Both the position numbers and the translations under genes were made by a program. A stretch of 64,000 nucleotides of DNA from Brachycybe producta (taxonomy: Eukaryota; Arthropoda; Diplopoda; Playtdesmida; Andrognathidae): the NCBI GenBank assembly GCA_036925085.1, contig JAUPFP010000078.1, positions 124,001 through 188,000 on the forward strand, in the 5' to 3' direction. Every line of letters begins with the position of its first letter. Position 1 is the stretch's first letter. Below are positions 9,401 through 18,971 of this stretch, piece by piece. The notes beneath the pieces were generated by a model. It was not told the origin of the DNA, ran no database searches, and worked only from the letters and a program-made list of their open reading frames with translations.

Positions 9401-11220
9401 TTGGACACCCTTCGAGTGGTGGGTCACCGTAAAAGTAGATGTGAGACGGGCAAACGACGTGAGCCGTCGAGCCGCTTATGGTGTCATCAATGCATTGCCA
9501 GCCATCCCACTGTCTGGGGCAGTGATTTGCACCTGAAAAAAAAAACATGAAATTTATGTCTTGAATTATAAATTTATGCAAATTGATTCTAGTTGACAAC
9601 TTTTTAGAAGTCATTTTAAGAAGAGTTTAAAAGTGTGTTAGAAAGTAGAATAGTAGGCGAAGAAGCTAAAAGTATTTTCATGATGTTATCTTACAAAATG
9701 AACTTTTTAGAAGCAAATTTAAACAAGAATTTGATAGTGTTAGAAACTAGAATAGCAAATGAATAAGCTAAAAGTATTTTTATAATGTTATCTTTCAAAA
9801 TAAACTTTTTAGAAGCAACTTTAAGAAGAATTTGGAAGTCTTATTTATAAACTAGAATGATAAATGAATGAGCTAAAAGTAGTTTAATGATGTTATCTTA
9901 CAAAATGAACTTTTTAGAAGCAAATTTAAAAAAAAAAGAATTCGAAAGTGTTAGAAGCTAGAATAGTAAATGCATGAGGTGAAAGTATGTTATCATGATA
10001 TCGTTCAAAATAAACTTTTTAAAAGCAACGTTAAGAATTAATTTGAAAGAGCCTAATGAGCCTAAAGTTGTTTAAATTAATGAGGTTATCTTACAAAATG
10101 AACTTTTTTAGAAACAACTTTAAGAAGAATTTCAAATTGTTGGAAACTAGAATAGCAAATGAATAAGTTAAAAGTATTTTTATAATGATATCTTTCAAAA
10201 TAAACTTTTTTTTAGAAGCAACTTTAAGAAGAAAGATGTCAATCGCGACAACAAGTTGATTATTTAATCTGGTCCTTCTAGTTTCTTAAGTTTTCTTTTT
10301 CTACTTTTTTTTCTTCATATAAACTAGAATGAGAAATGAAAGAACTAAAAGTAGTTTAATAAAGTTATCTTACAAAATGAACTCTTTAGAAGCAAATTTA
10401 AAAAAAAGAATTCGAAAGTGTTAGAAGCTAGAATAGTAAATGTATGAGATGAAAGTTTTTTATGATGATATCGTTCAAAATAAACTTTTTACGTGATTGT
10501 GAATTACTTTGAAGAAAAAAAACCGTCTTTCAAACTGCAATAAAAAGTTTATTTTGAAAGATAACGGTATGAAAATACTTTTAGTCTATTGATTTACTAT
10601 TCTAGTCTCTAACAAACTTTAAATTTTATTTGAATGTTGTTTGTGATTTGTTTTGAACTTGAAACCAAGGAGGAACCGAAACTCACTGACGTTTCCATTC
10701 TCCAACATCTTTTCACAACATTTCTTGGATTCTTCACAACACGAAGTCCACATTTGAACTCCTTGTTCTTCTCTGAATGTGTTTTGAATATGAAGAATGT
10801 CCCTTTCTAGTCTGTAATCGTAACGTTTTGGTATTGTCCAATTGTTTGTTTGTTCCCAGCCCCATAATGCACCTAGATCTCCCGGTCTGTAGCAAAGTTG
10901 TTGTTTGAAAAATGTGACCGGTAGGAAAGAGTAGCACTGAACACAAGCGTCCCCATAAAATTCGCTTCTGTTTAGAAGTAGGGAGTGGCGGTTACGGCAG
11001 AGACCTTCGTTGGCCGCCGTTTCGGCCATCCGTGCCACCGCCACCGCCGTCATCATCGTCGTTGTCGTGCTCGGTAAGGATGAGCTAGTGAGAGGTGCCA
11101 AAGTGCTGAAAATCTCCTATTCAGTTGAAAGTAAGAGAGAGGTTACATTGAATAGTTGTTGGTTACTGACTAGAAGGTGCAACTTACATTTTGCTCGTAG
11201 CAGCTTTTGGCAAAACTACT
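3271..11220 (-). CDS. Class B1 (secretin-family) GPCR, calcitonin/DH31-receptor-like
   Basis: Peptide-hormone receptor at the plasma membrane. Exons (minus): 11188-11220 (33 nt, tentative), 10687-11105, 9401-9532, 9142-9367, 7890-8049, 7076-7226, 6347-6407, 6204-6273, 5691-5776, 5055-5193, 4650-4691, then either 4349-4477 or 3271-3492; all phases agree. The ectodomain has CCEESKKCCEKML and CPRQWDGWQC, then CFANGTW before TM1. TM2 follows VPRITMHTNFFLSL; TM3 has WMLCEAFYLHKL; QCW in the second extracellular loop supplies the conserved Cys; ICL3 reads TKLRAAHSNEP then RKAAKATLVLVPLFGVHY (TM6); TM7 is DGLQ plus GFIVSISFCYSTTE, from the 42-nt exon typical of this class. The ectodomain and TM6 favour the calcitonin/DH31 branch, but PDF or CRF receptors cannot be excluded. 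The N-terminus and signal peptide are unresolved. Oddities: one GT-TG intron, one tiny intron, duplicated last exons. Confidence 0.9.
3493..3694. other. GPCR intron sequence between alternative tails
   Basis: AT-rich intronic sequence with A-rich runs. Nothing else recognised. Confidence 0.4.
3695..3930. repeat. Palindromic element M
   Basis: Inverted arms: ACACACGAACCACTTTCTGA at the left, and its approximate complement TCAGAAAAGTGGTCCGTGTG at the right; inner arms GAAGTCGGGAGTTGTCGCTC and GAGCGACAACCCCGACTTC. About 235 bp, no coding capacity, MITE-like. Single copy in this window. Confidence 0.7.
3942..4295. repeat. Palindromic element N
   Basis: About 350 bp palindrome with ends TACGGAGTCCTGTAAA and TTTACAGGGCTCCGTAAA. 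The arms carry iterated TCGACATGCCGACTTTA-type words, so each arm is itself internally repetitive. A half end is also seen near 2435. It sits in the intron before the distal GPCR tail. Confidence 0.7.
4344..4349 (-). terminator. Poly(A) signal overlapping the proximal GPCR stop codon
   Basis: The proximal tail ends CCTGTCAAC-TAA-ATAAAA, so AATAAA overlaps the TAA stop at 4349-4351. A usable signal this close would end the short transcript before the distal tail exon. Confidence 0.5.
4349..4477 (-). CDS. GPCR proximal alternative last exon (tail 1)
   Basis: Phase-0 exon after a CTAATAG acceptor, 42 residues: IMSLLARSFDTFRLQQKLGG, RSGSATHRKSRPS, then CTTSMCPVN and stop. Joined to the TM7 exon it gives FCYSTTE-IMSLLARSF. 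It aligns with the distal tail, pointing to a duplicated terminal exon. The Cys residues could be palmitoylated (inference). Confidence 0.7.
   Translation of the reverse strand: MMSLLARSFDTFRLQQKLGGRSGSATHRKSRPSCTTSMCPVN
4560..4625. repeat. (CAA)n microsatellite in GPCR intron
   Basis: Short CAACAACAACAACAACAAC tract within the 172-bp intron between the 42-nt exon and the proximal tail. The opposite strand is (GTT)n, which can supply a long open frame of valines that is not coding. Confidence 0.6.
5225..5670. repeat. Family C-type repeats in GPCR intron
   Basis: Three direct copies of an arm (AACTAGAATAGTAAATGAAG, then ATCTTTCAAAATAAACTTTT) followed by a diverged inverted arm. This variant has GAATAGTAAATGAAG where the main family has GAAGGGTAACTCAATC. 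Confidence 0.7.
5850..6130. repeat. Family C palindrome in GPCR intron
   Basis: Left arm CTAGAAGGGTAACTGAATTG then ATATCTTTCAAAATAAACTT; right arm AAGTTTATTTTGAAAGATAT then TACCCTTCTAGTTTCGAA. Nearly symmetrical and about 280 bp. Confidence 0.75.
6274..6346 (-). other. GPCR intron with GT donor and apparent TG acceptor
   Basis: The donor after the TM4 exon is a standard GTAAGT. The next exon must start one base before TGT-TGG to give Gln-Cys-Trp in frame, but that position is preceded by CTGTTG, not AG. The only usable AG upstream runs into stop codons. All other introns placed here end in AG. Confidence 0.6.
6410..6729. repeat. Diverged family C copy in GPCR intron
   Basis: Partial palindrome with AAACTAGAAGAGTAAATAAA and a second AAACTAGAAGGGTAACTGAT start, a central ATCTTTCAAAATAAACTTTT, a G-run near 6655, and an inverted GCTTACTTTGAAAGATATCA arm that abuts the family G end. 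Confidence 0.6.
6730..7032. mobile_element. Family G palindromic MITE with nested family H (copy 1)
   Basis: Terminal inverted repeat AGGGCTCGGATTTTTATGCA and TGCATAAAAATCCGAGCCCT, near-perfect. In the middle lies a smaller palindrome with TTAGAGGCTA and TAGCCTCTAAAC (family H). The same nested arrangement occurs at 37967-38285, so the composite moved or was copied as a unit. Confidence 0.75.
7310..7865. repeat. Family H arms enclosing family C copies
   Basis: CTGTTTAGAGGCTAAAATTG at 7315 and TCTAGCCTCTAAACAGTCGC near 7850 are inverted and enclose several family C arms (7420-7790). Read as an H palindrome opened by C insertions; all within one GPCR intron. Confidence 0.55.
8150..8640. repeat. 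Diverged family C copies
   Basis: Arms with AACTAGAAGGGTAAAAGAAT, ATATCTTTCAAAATAAACG and inverted AAAGATATCAACATGAAAAT followed by ACTCTTCTACTTTCTAAAT. Intronic. Confidence 0.6.
8690..9120. repeat. Tandemly duplicated element P
   Basis: Two diverged direct copies of about 220 bp, each with GGATGTCATTATGGATGGAT-like words, ACTTACGATAAAATGACATT or TACGATAAAATATCACGA, GATCGAAAATCATCT and AATTTGATAATTTTAG. AGCAACAAAGGTCT bounds both ends. An inverted relative lies at 35830-36100. Confidence 0.6.
9368..9400 (-). other. Very short GPCR intron (33 or 54 nt)
   Basis: The ectodomain exon ends at A-GTAAGA, and the following frame reaches a TGA 31 nt on. The first in-phase AG (AACTGAG) gives a 33-nt intron; a second (CCAAAAG at about 9347) gives 54 nt. 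Both keep frame. Neither has a long pyrimidine tract. Confidence 0.55.
9600..10625. repeat. Array of family C-type arms in GPCR intron
   Basis: About eight direct copies, 150-180 bp apart, of AACTAGAATAGTAAATGAAT, ATATCTTTCAAAATAAACTT or TTATCTTACAAAATGAACTT, and AGAAGCAACTTTAAGAAG, closed by one inverted arm at 10540-10620. Same variant as 5225-5670. Confidence 0.7.
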
Positions 11221-11319
11221 CTGTAAAAAAAAAAGTTGAGATTTAATAATTTATATAATTAAAGTAGTAGATAATGTTAAAAATATGGATGGAATCGACT
11301 TAAAATACTTGCGACATAC

Positions 11320-12560
11320 ACAGTGACACAGAATAAAGACAGTGACACAAGACAAACACACAGTAAGACGGCTAGAACAAAGACACAGTGACACAGTACA
11401 AACACGCAATGACACAGGACAAACACAATGACACAGGACAAACACAATGACACAAGACAAACAGTGACACAGAACAAAGACAGTGCCACAAGACAAACGT
11501 ACAGTGACACAAGACAAACATACGTTGACACAGGACAAACGTACAGTGAGACAGAACAAATTAAGGCAGTGACACGAGAACAACCACACAGTGACACGAG
11601 AACAACCACACAGTGACACGAGAACAACCACACAGTGACACAGGACAAAGACAGTGACACAGGAAAAAGACAGTGACATGGAACAAACACAATGACACAA
11701 GACAAACAGTGACACAGAACAAACACAGTGCCACAAGACAAACATACGTTGACACAGGACAAAGACAGTGACACAGGACAAAGACAGTGACACAGGACAA
11801 AGACAGTGACACAGGACAAAGACAGTGACATGGAACAAACACAATGACACAGGACAAAGACAGTGACACAGGACAAAGACAGTGACATGGAACAAACACA
11901 ATGACACAAGACAAACAGTGACACAGAACAAACACAGTCCCACAAGACAAACATACGTTGACACAGGACAAAGACAGTGACACAGGACAAAGACAGTGAC
12001 ACAGGACAAAGACAGTGACATGGAACAAACACAATGACACAAGACAAACAGTGACACAGAACAAACACAGTGCCACAAGACAAACACACAGTGGCACAGA
12101 ACAGACTTGCAGGAAACAGGAACACACAGCGACACACGACAAACACAGTGACATAGGACAACCATACAGTGACACACACAACAGACATAGTGACACAGAA
12201 CAGACATAGAAGAAAGTGTATCACACTTTGACACACGACAAACGTAGTGACACACAACAAACATATAATGAAACAAGAGACACAGGACCAACATAACGAC
12301 ACAAGACAAATAGTGACACACAAGACAAACACAAAAGACACAGAACAAACATACAGAAAGCAGTAATACATAGAGACACAGAACAAAAACACAGTGACAC
12401 AGGTCAGACACAGTGATACAGAAGAAACAAACTGACACAGTAGAATCACGTAGTGACACAGAAAGAGACAAAGAGGAAACATTAACACAACGACACAGAA
12501 CAATTGCAGACACAGACACACAGTGACACAAAACAATCACAGACACACACAGAGTGACAC
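11320..12560. repeat. 19-20 bp minisatellite, unit CAGTGACACAGGACAAACA
   Basis: More than 1.2 kb of tandem units, variants CAGTGACACAGGACAAAGA, CAATGACACAAGACAAACA and CAGTGACACGAGAACAACCA, with a higher-order arrangement visible at 11640-12080 (blocks of about 130-190 bp recur). The absence of stop codons makes long open frames in three minus-strand frames (Cys/Val/Leu/Ser repeats); these are not genes. It lies just upstream of the first recognised GPCR exon. Confidence 0.9.
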
Positions 12561-12705
12561 TGAACTACAAAACAAACCCAAGACACAAAAAAAAAGTTTA
12601 AACTTAAAATATCTGAAAATTGACAGTTATGTTCCCAATTTTGATCATGTGTCTTAAAAAAAATACCCAAAGGCGGAAGACAAAGAGAGTAGAAGGGTCA
12701 TTTGG

Positions 12706-12933
12706 GAGAAATAAAAGTTGTCTCCATGTTGTTTGATAAGTTGACCGAGCAACATTTTGTTTCATGGATGACAGATTTTACCGGTAAAACTAGTAATCTG
12801 CCAAGAATTCCTATGAGTATTAAGAAGTTTGTCGTCGTCGTCGTTGTTGTTGTCATTTTTACGGCGAATGTTTTCTTTTCACCTCGGCCACATTTAATCT
12901 TTTCTTCCGCCTGAATTACATCTTGTTTATTGA
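12706..12933 (-). other. Possible 5' exon region of the GPCR
   Basis: Minus strand: a TTACAG acceptor at about 12934, an open frame containing VNKQDVIQAEEKIKCG, then an ATG followed by eight Thr codons (an ACA/ACG microsatellite) and FLILIGILGRLLVLP, which looks like a signal peptide, before a GTAAAA donor. None of the visible donors gives the phase needed by the 33-nt exon at 11188-11220, so the link is unproven. Confidence 0.25.
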
Positions 12934-13015
12934 CCTGTAATCCATAAATATCCAAAAAGTAAACAACAAAATATAATAGAAATTTTTTTTTAAGTTTTTC
13001 CTTTTGAGAGAACAT

Positions 13016-13229
13016 TTTTTTTTAGAAGAGAGATAATAATAAAAAAAATAGTTCAAAATCGCCGATCATGCGAAAAATTTTTAAAAAATTTGATGTGAAA
13101 TTTTTCGCCTTTAGCAAAAATAAGCTGTTTTTATAAACTGCGATAAAAAAAACAAATCAATAACAACAAACATATTGAACAAAATAGTTCAGATTTCAAC
13201 TTTGTTTCATTACAAAGTTGGATTTTTGA
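13016..13229. other. AT-rich spacer
   Basis: AT-rich sequence without a recognised gene or repeat. Confidence 0.4.
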
Positions 13230-13760
13230 ATTCTTGTTACATCTTTCAAAATAAGCTTTTTATGGGGGTGTGTGACATTTGCCCTACAGACAGTTGCCCT
13301 AACGAGAAATTTGTCCTAAAGAGACATTTGTCCTAAAAAGACATTTGTCCTAAAAAGACATTTGTCCTAAGGAGAAATTTGTCCTAAGGAGACATTTGTC
13401 CTAAAGAGACATTTGTCCTAAAGGAACATTTGCCCTAAAACCAAATGACTTATATTTAGACTGCTGCATGATTAGGGCAAACGTCCCTTTAGGGCAAGTG
13501 GTTTTAGGGCAAATGTCGTTTTAGGGCAAATGATTTTAAAGCAAGTGTCTTATGAGTAAATGTCTTGTTTCTAAAACACTTTCAAGGTTTCTTTTCATTG
13601 TTTCTTTCATGAAAGCAAAAATTTCAACAAAATATAAAACTGACTTTAAAAAGTTTATTTTGAAAGACATCCAACATGAAAATGCTATGAAGTGATTGAG
13701 CTACCCTTCTAGTTTCTAAAACATTTTTTAATTTCTCTTCATTTTTGTCAAAGTTTGAAT
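13230..13760. mobile_element. Family C palindrome split by palindromic element I
   Basis: Outer arms (ATCTTTCAAAATAAGCTTTT near 13240 and AAGTTTATTTTGAAAGACAT near 13655) are family C. Between them, 13265-13560 holds element I: about nine tandem 17-mers (AGACATTTGTCCTAAAA) followed by inverted units (TTTAGGGCAAATG), a palindrome with tandemly repeated arms. Confidence 0.7.
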
Positions 13761-14294
13761 AAATTTACTTAAATGTAGTTGTTTTTACTTTTCTAAACTG
13801 ACTTCAAAATAGTTTATTTTGAAAGATATCTAAGATTGAATTACTTTTTCTTAGCTTTTTCACCTGGTTTGAACTCCTTTAAGTTTCTTTGAATCGTGAA
13901 TAAGTTTTAATCAATATTACTGTAAGTCATAACTGAGAAGCAGAATCTAAGGGGGAGGGGGGAGGGGGGAATCCTCCAAAAAATCGATATTTGTAATTTT
14001 CTTCATGTTGTAATTTTATTGTTTCTTCTGTAGTTAAGTTGTCAACACTTTTTTTCATTTTCATTTTCTTTGCTGAAATGAAATCTCAGTAAAGAAAATG
14101 AAAATGAAAAAAAAAGGAATTCTGTTGATCTTTAAGGTTGTAAAAAATAAACCTTCCAATGAAACAATAAAACATTTGCAATTTTCTTTTGTTTTGTGTC
14201 CGTACAACAGAAACAATTGTATATTTTGTAAAACTACCAAATGAATAAAAGGCAGAAGGATAACTTATTACTTTACCTTCAGCTTAAGAACAAT
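13761..14294. other. AT-rich spacer with C arm and short hairpin
   Basis: Contains a lone family C right arm (AGTTTATTTTGAAAGATATC, 13810), a G-rich tract at 13950-13970, and a hairpin at about 14047-14110 (TCATTTTCTTTGCTGA and TCAGTAAAGAAAATGA). No gene seen. Confidence 0.45.
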
Positions 14295-14526
14295 GCAAGT
14301 AAATTATTTATTTTGTGTCCCTGTAGCATTAGATGGCGCCACTAGCCCCTCTCCCATAGAAATGTACTGCTGACACTCTTCAACTCTTGACTCAACCGTC
14401 TTTTTTTCACTTGGCGAACTTTTAATTATGTCATCGCTATTTCTACACGTGCTCGCTTTTCACTAATATGTGATCTGGGTCAGTGAATGTGGAAAATTAA
14501 ATACTTTTCGATGGGAAAACGTTTGC
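14295..14526. repeat. Family E element (copy 1, diverged)
   Basis: Matches 33143-33480 and 41355-41650 through AAATTATTTATTTTGTGT, TTAGATGGCGCCACTAGCCC, AGAAATGTACTG, and GTCATCGCTATTTCT followed by ACACGTGCTC. This copy is truncated on its right. Confidence 0.7.
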
Positions 14527-14765
14527 ATATTGACTAACCACTTGGTCATTTTGCACACTGACTAACCACTGGGTCATTTTGCACACTGACTAACCACTTG
14601 GTTATTTTGCACATTGACTAACCACTTGGTTATTTTGCACACTGACTAACCACTTGCTCACTTTGCACACTGACTAACCACTTGGTCATTTTGCACACTG
14701 ACTAACCACTTGGTAACTTTGCACACTGACTAACCACTTGGTCACTTTGCACATTGTCTACAAAT
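14527..14765. repeat. 28-bp minisatellite
   Basis: About nine tandem copies of GACTAACCACTTGGTCATTT plus TGCACACT, with 1-3 differences per unit. Diverged TTTTGCACATTGCCTA words continue to about 15130. Confidence 0.85.
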
Positions 14766-15142
14766 GGGATAATTCCACACATTGACTAGCCAGTTGGGCA
14801 TTTTGCACATTGCCTAACATTTTAGCATGCCATTGTGTACAATGCTAGTCTTTTTGCAAATTCCTTAGTGGTCCAAGGCAATCTTCACAAACTGAATTTT
14901 TTTTTTGCAATTTTAGTTGATTATTCGCACTTTGCCTAGTTGATTAGTGACTTTGCACATTGCATTATGCACATTGTCTAAAAGGGTAAGGTATTCTGCA
15001 CATTGTTGAGCATTTTAGACTTTATGCAGATTGTCTGTTTGTTTTTAGTAATTCTATAAATTGCTTAAAGTGTGTTGGATTTTTGCAGAGTCACTAGCAA
15101 TTTGGTGGTTTTGCAGATTGCCTGATTTTCCACATTGGCAGT
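14766..15142. repeat. Degenerate TTTTGCACATTG repeats
   Basis: Irregularly spaced TTTGCACATTG and GATTGCCTGATT words, a decayed continuation of the 28-bp array and reminiscent of 40545-40925. Confidence 0.45.
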
Positions 15143-15323
15143 AAGGCCTTGTTTCCACTGAGATGAAAATTTGAACATTTTTGAAAATTTCAACTGGTGA
15201 AAAATAGAAGAAACGTGGCCCCCCGCTTAATCGCCATCATAGATGGGGGTGGGGGCAACGTTTGTTCCATTTTTCACCAGTTGAAATGTTCAAATTTTCA
15301 TTCCAGTGGAAACAAGGCCTTAA
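15143..15323. mobile_element. Palindromic MITE with TAAGGCCTTGTTTCCACT ends
   Basis: Near-perfect inverted arms of about 70 bp (AAGGCCTTGTTTCCACTGAG and CCAGTGGAAACAAGGCCTTA; CAACTGGTGAAAAAT and ATTTTTCACCAGTTG). Related ends (AAGGCC...CTTCCACAC) occur at 27515-27722 and, more loosely, near 26965 and 27325. Confidence 0.75.
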
Positions 15324-15634
15324 ACATACAAATCTGAGCCCTTATTTATTGTTTGTATTGAGAGGGGAAGGTTTTTGTGTTGGATTTAATTTAGACGAAA
15401 CTGTTATTTTATTGCCAGGATTAACGAAAATAACATTTCAATAAAAATGTTAAAGGAGGAGGAGGAGGACCCACCTTTTTATTAATTGTATATTAAGATA
15501 AGGTTGTAAAAATTGTAATATGTTAAGTCAAACAAGAAAAACACACCAAATGTGTAAAGATCAAAATATAGGGGGTTGGGAAGAGAGTAGGAGGGGAAAA
15601 TATTCTTTTGTGTGGCTGGGTTTAGGACATTAGG
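15324..15634. other. AT-rich spacer
   Basis: Nothing recognised beyond a short GGAGGAGGAGG run and a G-rich patch near 15570. Confidence 0.4.
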
Positions 15635-16544
15635 ACAGGCATCTGTAGACAGCTTCAAAATTTCTTTGGCTGTGCCCTTTTATGAGCGTTATCAATTTGT
15701 AATTGGTTTGTTATTTGGTCTGATGTCACATACCCCGCCCTTTTTCGATTTCTAATTGGTTGTTATTTGTGTCTGACGCTCATAAAAGGGCGCAGCCAAA
15801 GAAATTCTGAAGCTGTCTACAGACGCCTGTGTTTGAAACTGCTCAAAGCAAACTTTGATGTGCTTAGTAGAACAGGCATCTGTAGACAGCTTCAGAATTT
15901 CTTTGGCTCCGCCCTTTTATAAGCGTTATCAATTTGTAATTGGTTTGTTATTTCGTCTGATGTCACATTCCCCGCCCTTTTTCAATTTCTAATTGGTTGT
16001 TAATTAGTCTGAAGCTCATAAAAGGGGTGGAGCCAAAGAAATTCTGAAGCTGTCTACAGACGCCTGTGTTTGAAACTGCTCAAAGCAAACTTTGCTGTGC
16101 TTAGTAGAACAGGCATCTGTAAACAGCTTCAGAATTTCTTTGGCTCCGCCCTTTTATGAGCGTTATCAATTTCTAATTGTTTTTTTTTACTGAGTTTGCT
16201 GTCACATTCTCCGCCCCTTTTCAATTTCTAATTGGTTGTTAATTGGTCTGAAGCTCATAAAAGGGGTGGAGCCAAAGAAATTCTGAAGCTGTCTACAGAC
16301 GCCTGTGTTTGAAACTGCTCAAAGCAAACTTTGATGTGCTTAGTAGAACAGGCATCTGTAGACAGCTTCAGAATTTCTTTGGCTCCGCCCTTTTATGAGC
16401 GTCATCAATTTCTAATTGGTTTTTTTACTGAGTTTGCTGTCACATTCTCCGCCCCTTTTCAATTTCTAATTGGTTGTTAATTGGTCTGAAGCTCATAAAA
16501 GGGGCGGAGCCAAAGAAATTTTGAAGCTGTCTACAGATGCCTGT
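15635..16544. mobile_element. Four tandem copies of family B MITE
   Basis: Four palindromes of about 196-199 bp (15635-15830, 15872-16067, 16109-16307, 16348-16544), each from ACAGGCATCTGTAGACAGC to GCTGTCTACAGACGCCTGT, with CCGCCCTTTTATGAGCG and its complement inside. The three spacers are the same about 41 bp (GTTTGAAACTGCTCAAAGC, then AACTTTGATGTGCTTAGTAG), so the unit of amplification is MITE plus spacer (about 238 bp). Confidence 0.9.
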
Positions 16545-17025
16545 GAGGTTTTAGGACACATTTTTATTAATAAGTGTCTCATTTTGTTTATTCATAGGGA
16601 GAGCTGTAAAATGTATATATTTTTTTGGCAACTATCTCTCTGTGAAAGTGAGATTAAGGACCACCCCCTTTTCTTCTGCCATCATTTTTATGTGGAGGAC
16701 ATTTTTTTGGAGATTTTTTTTCTGGGGTAAGTTGCTGAAATTATTGATCAAAAAACTTTATAGACGTTTTTTTTGTTGTTGAAGTTGTTGTTTTTATTAA
16801 TTATTATGTTGATATCCTTTTATTATTTTTAATGAAAGATGTGTTTGTTGTTGTTAAGCTTATTATTTATCATAAATCTTTTGTGTGTGGTTTTTTTTAC
16901 TTCCCTGCAATATGTAACTAATAATTTGCAATGTCGCAAATTGTTTTTTTTAAAAGAATATTTTGATTGGTTGACAAATATTTGGGAGCATTTTAGTACA
17001 TTGGGTGCGTTCAGTTTCAAAAAGA
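16545..17025. other. AT-rich spacer
   Basis: AT-rich with T-runs and TTGTTG microsatellite. No gene recognised. Confidence 0.4.
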
Positions 17026-17645
17026 AGGCATCTGTAGACAAGGCAATTAGAAAACAGGATGAACAGAACTTGGCTCCGCCCTTTTTATGACAAACGGCAA
17101 CTTCTAATTGGTTGGTTATGTAGTCTGACGTCACATGCTCCGCCCTTTTCAACGTCGAACCACACAACAAACCAATTAGAAGTTGCCGTTCGTCATAAAG
17201 AGGGCGGAGCCAACTTCTGTTCATTCCGTTTTCTAATTGCCTGTTTACAATGCCTGTCCAAAAAAAACAGGCAATTAGAAAACGAGATTGAACTTCAGTT
17301 GGCTCCGCCCTTTTTATATGACGACCGGCAACTTCTAATTGGTTGATTATGAAGTCTGACGTCAGATGCTCGGCCCTTTTCAACGTCGAACCACATAAGA
17401 AACCAATTAGAAGTTGCCGGTCGTCATGGCTCCGCCCTTTTATGAGCGGCATCAATTTCTAATTGGTTTGTTACTGGGTCTGATATCACATGCCCCGCCC
17501 TTTTTATTTTTAGTTGGTTGATATTTGGTCTGACGCTCATAAAAGGGCGGGGCCAAACAAATTCTGAAGCTGTCTACAGACGCCTGTGTTTCAAAGCACT
17601 TTTGAAACTGCTCAAGCAACCTTTGATGTGCTCGTTGCACGTGCA
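17026..17645. mobile_element. Composite of family B ends with two family A copies
   Basis: Starts with the family B end GGCATCTGTAGACA (17026-17040), which runs directly into family A copy 2 (17040-17244); copy 3 (17267 to about 17427) loses its right end at CGTCATGGCTCCGCCC, where the sequence becomes the right half of family B, ending ACAGACGCCTGTG near 17591, followed by the same kind of spacer (AAACTGCTCAAGCAA, TTTGATGTGCT) as in the 15.6-16.5 kb array. Confidence 0.75.
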
Positions 17646-17885
17646 GAAGATACACGCGTTTGAATTTCGTTAAAAGGAAATATATATTTTGTTTCCTGCA
17701 TAACAACTGTGCATTGCGGTAATGAAATAACCACCTTTAGGGTGCAATTTAAGACTCACAGTAAAGCTAACTTTTGAGACGTTTTTTCTTGGAAGTTTGT
17801 TAATTACGATTTTCATATTAATTATTTTATAGAGAATTTACATGCAGGTATGTATATAGGATAATTTTTGTTGCCAATGTATAAA
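17646..17885. other. AT-rich spacer
   Basis: Nothing recognised. Confidence 0.4.
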
Positions 17886-18360
17886 GCTAAAGCTTTAAAA
17901 AAAATTCGATTTTTTTTTTCTGATTTTTTCGATTTTTTTTCTGATTTTTTTCGATTTTTTTCTGATTTTTTTTTTCTGATTTTTTATTTTTTTGATTTTT
18001 TTTTTCTGATTTTTTATTATTTTTTATTTTTTTTTTCTTGATTTCTTTTTATTTTTTTTAAATTTTTTTTCGATTTTTTTTTTTAAATTTTTTTTTTCGA
18101 TTTTTTTTTCTGATTTTTTTCTGATTTTTTCGATTTTTTTTTTTATTTTTTTTTTCGATTTTATTTTTTTATTTTTTTTTTTCAATTTTTTTTTTTATTT
18201 ATTTTATTTTTTTTATTTTTTTTATTTTTTTTATTTTTTTTCGATTTTTTTTTTATTATTTTTTTTTTATTTTTTGTTCAATTTTTTTTTCGATTTTTTT
18301 TCCAGATTTTTTCGAAAAAAATATCACACGATATTTTAAAAAAAATCGAAATATCGATGT
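17886..18360. repeat. T-rich low-complexity tract
   Basis: About 470 bp of TTTTTTTCGATTTTTTTCTGA-like sequence, nearly pure T with sparse CGA/CTGA interruptions. It ends with an AAAATATCACACGATATTTT hairpin. Confidence 0.85.
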
Positions 18361-18971
18361 ATTCGAAAATTTTGCCAGCCCTATCATTTACTCTTCTAGT
18401 TTCTAAAAGACTAAAACACATACTTTTTGTTCGATGCATAAAGTGGGGGGGTTTTTACTATTCTATTATTCAAATCAGTAATTTGTTTTTTCCATTAAAA
18501 ATGTTACTATGGAAATCTAAAAATAAAATCTATCAAAATGAAATCTTAATCAACATTTGGAGGGAATTTGTTTAAAAAAAAATATCTAATTTATATTTTA
18601 TATATTTTAAAATGGCGTCACTAATTAATAATTATTTTTAATAATATTCAATTTAATATATTTGCTTTTGGTTGAAATAAATTAATATTAAACTATAATT
18701 TATTGCAAATATAATTTCAAACGACCCTTTTTCTAATGTACACAAGGCCTACTAATTTATGCAAAATGTTTCTTTATTCAAAATTAATAATTTTGAATAA
18801 TGAAACATTTTTGTTTTTGCTAAATTTATTCTCACTTTTGCTAATTGAAACAAAAATCTCCTATTTTAACATCTTTTTTAGATGAATTTTTTTCAAAGTG
18901 GAAACACTTCTTCAGCTAATTAAAAATATAGCTACTAGATGGCGTTGTAACTTAATTAAACCCAATAAAAA
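18361..18971. other. AT-rich spacer
   Basis: A lone TACTCTTCTAGTTTCTAAAA (family C right end) near 18388, otherwise AT-rich sequence without a gene signal. Confidence 0.4.

Noticed and set aside
11251-12546. Minus-strand open frames of 431, 419 and 211 codons rich in Cys, Val, Leu and Ser.
   Set aside because: They lie wholly in the 19-20 bp minisatellite, are open in several frames at once, and merely reflect a unit without stop codons.
13265-13440. CRISPR-like regularly spaced repeats.
   Set aside because: Units are contiguous with no unique spacers, and the sequence is animal nuclear DNA.
16829-17706. Open frames of up to 208 codons at 16.8-17.7 kb.
   Set aside because: They cross family A and B MITEs; the peptides (for example RKRDEQKLAPPF-like) recur at other MITE copies because the DNA does.
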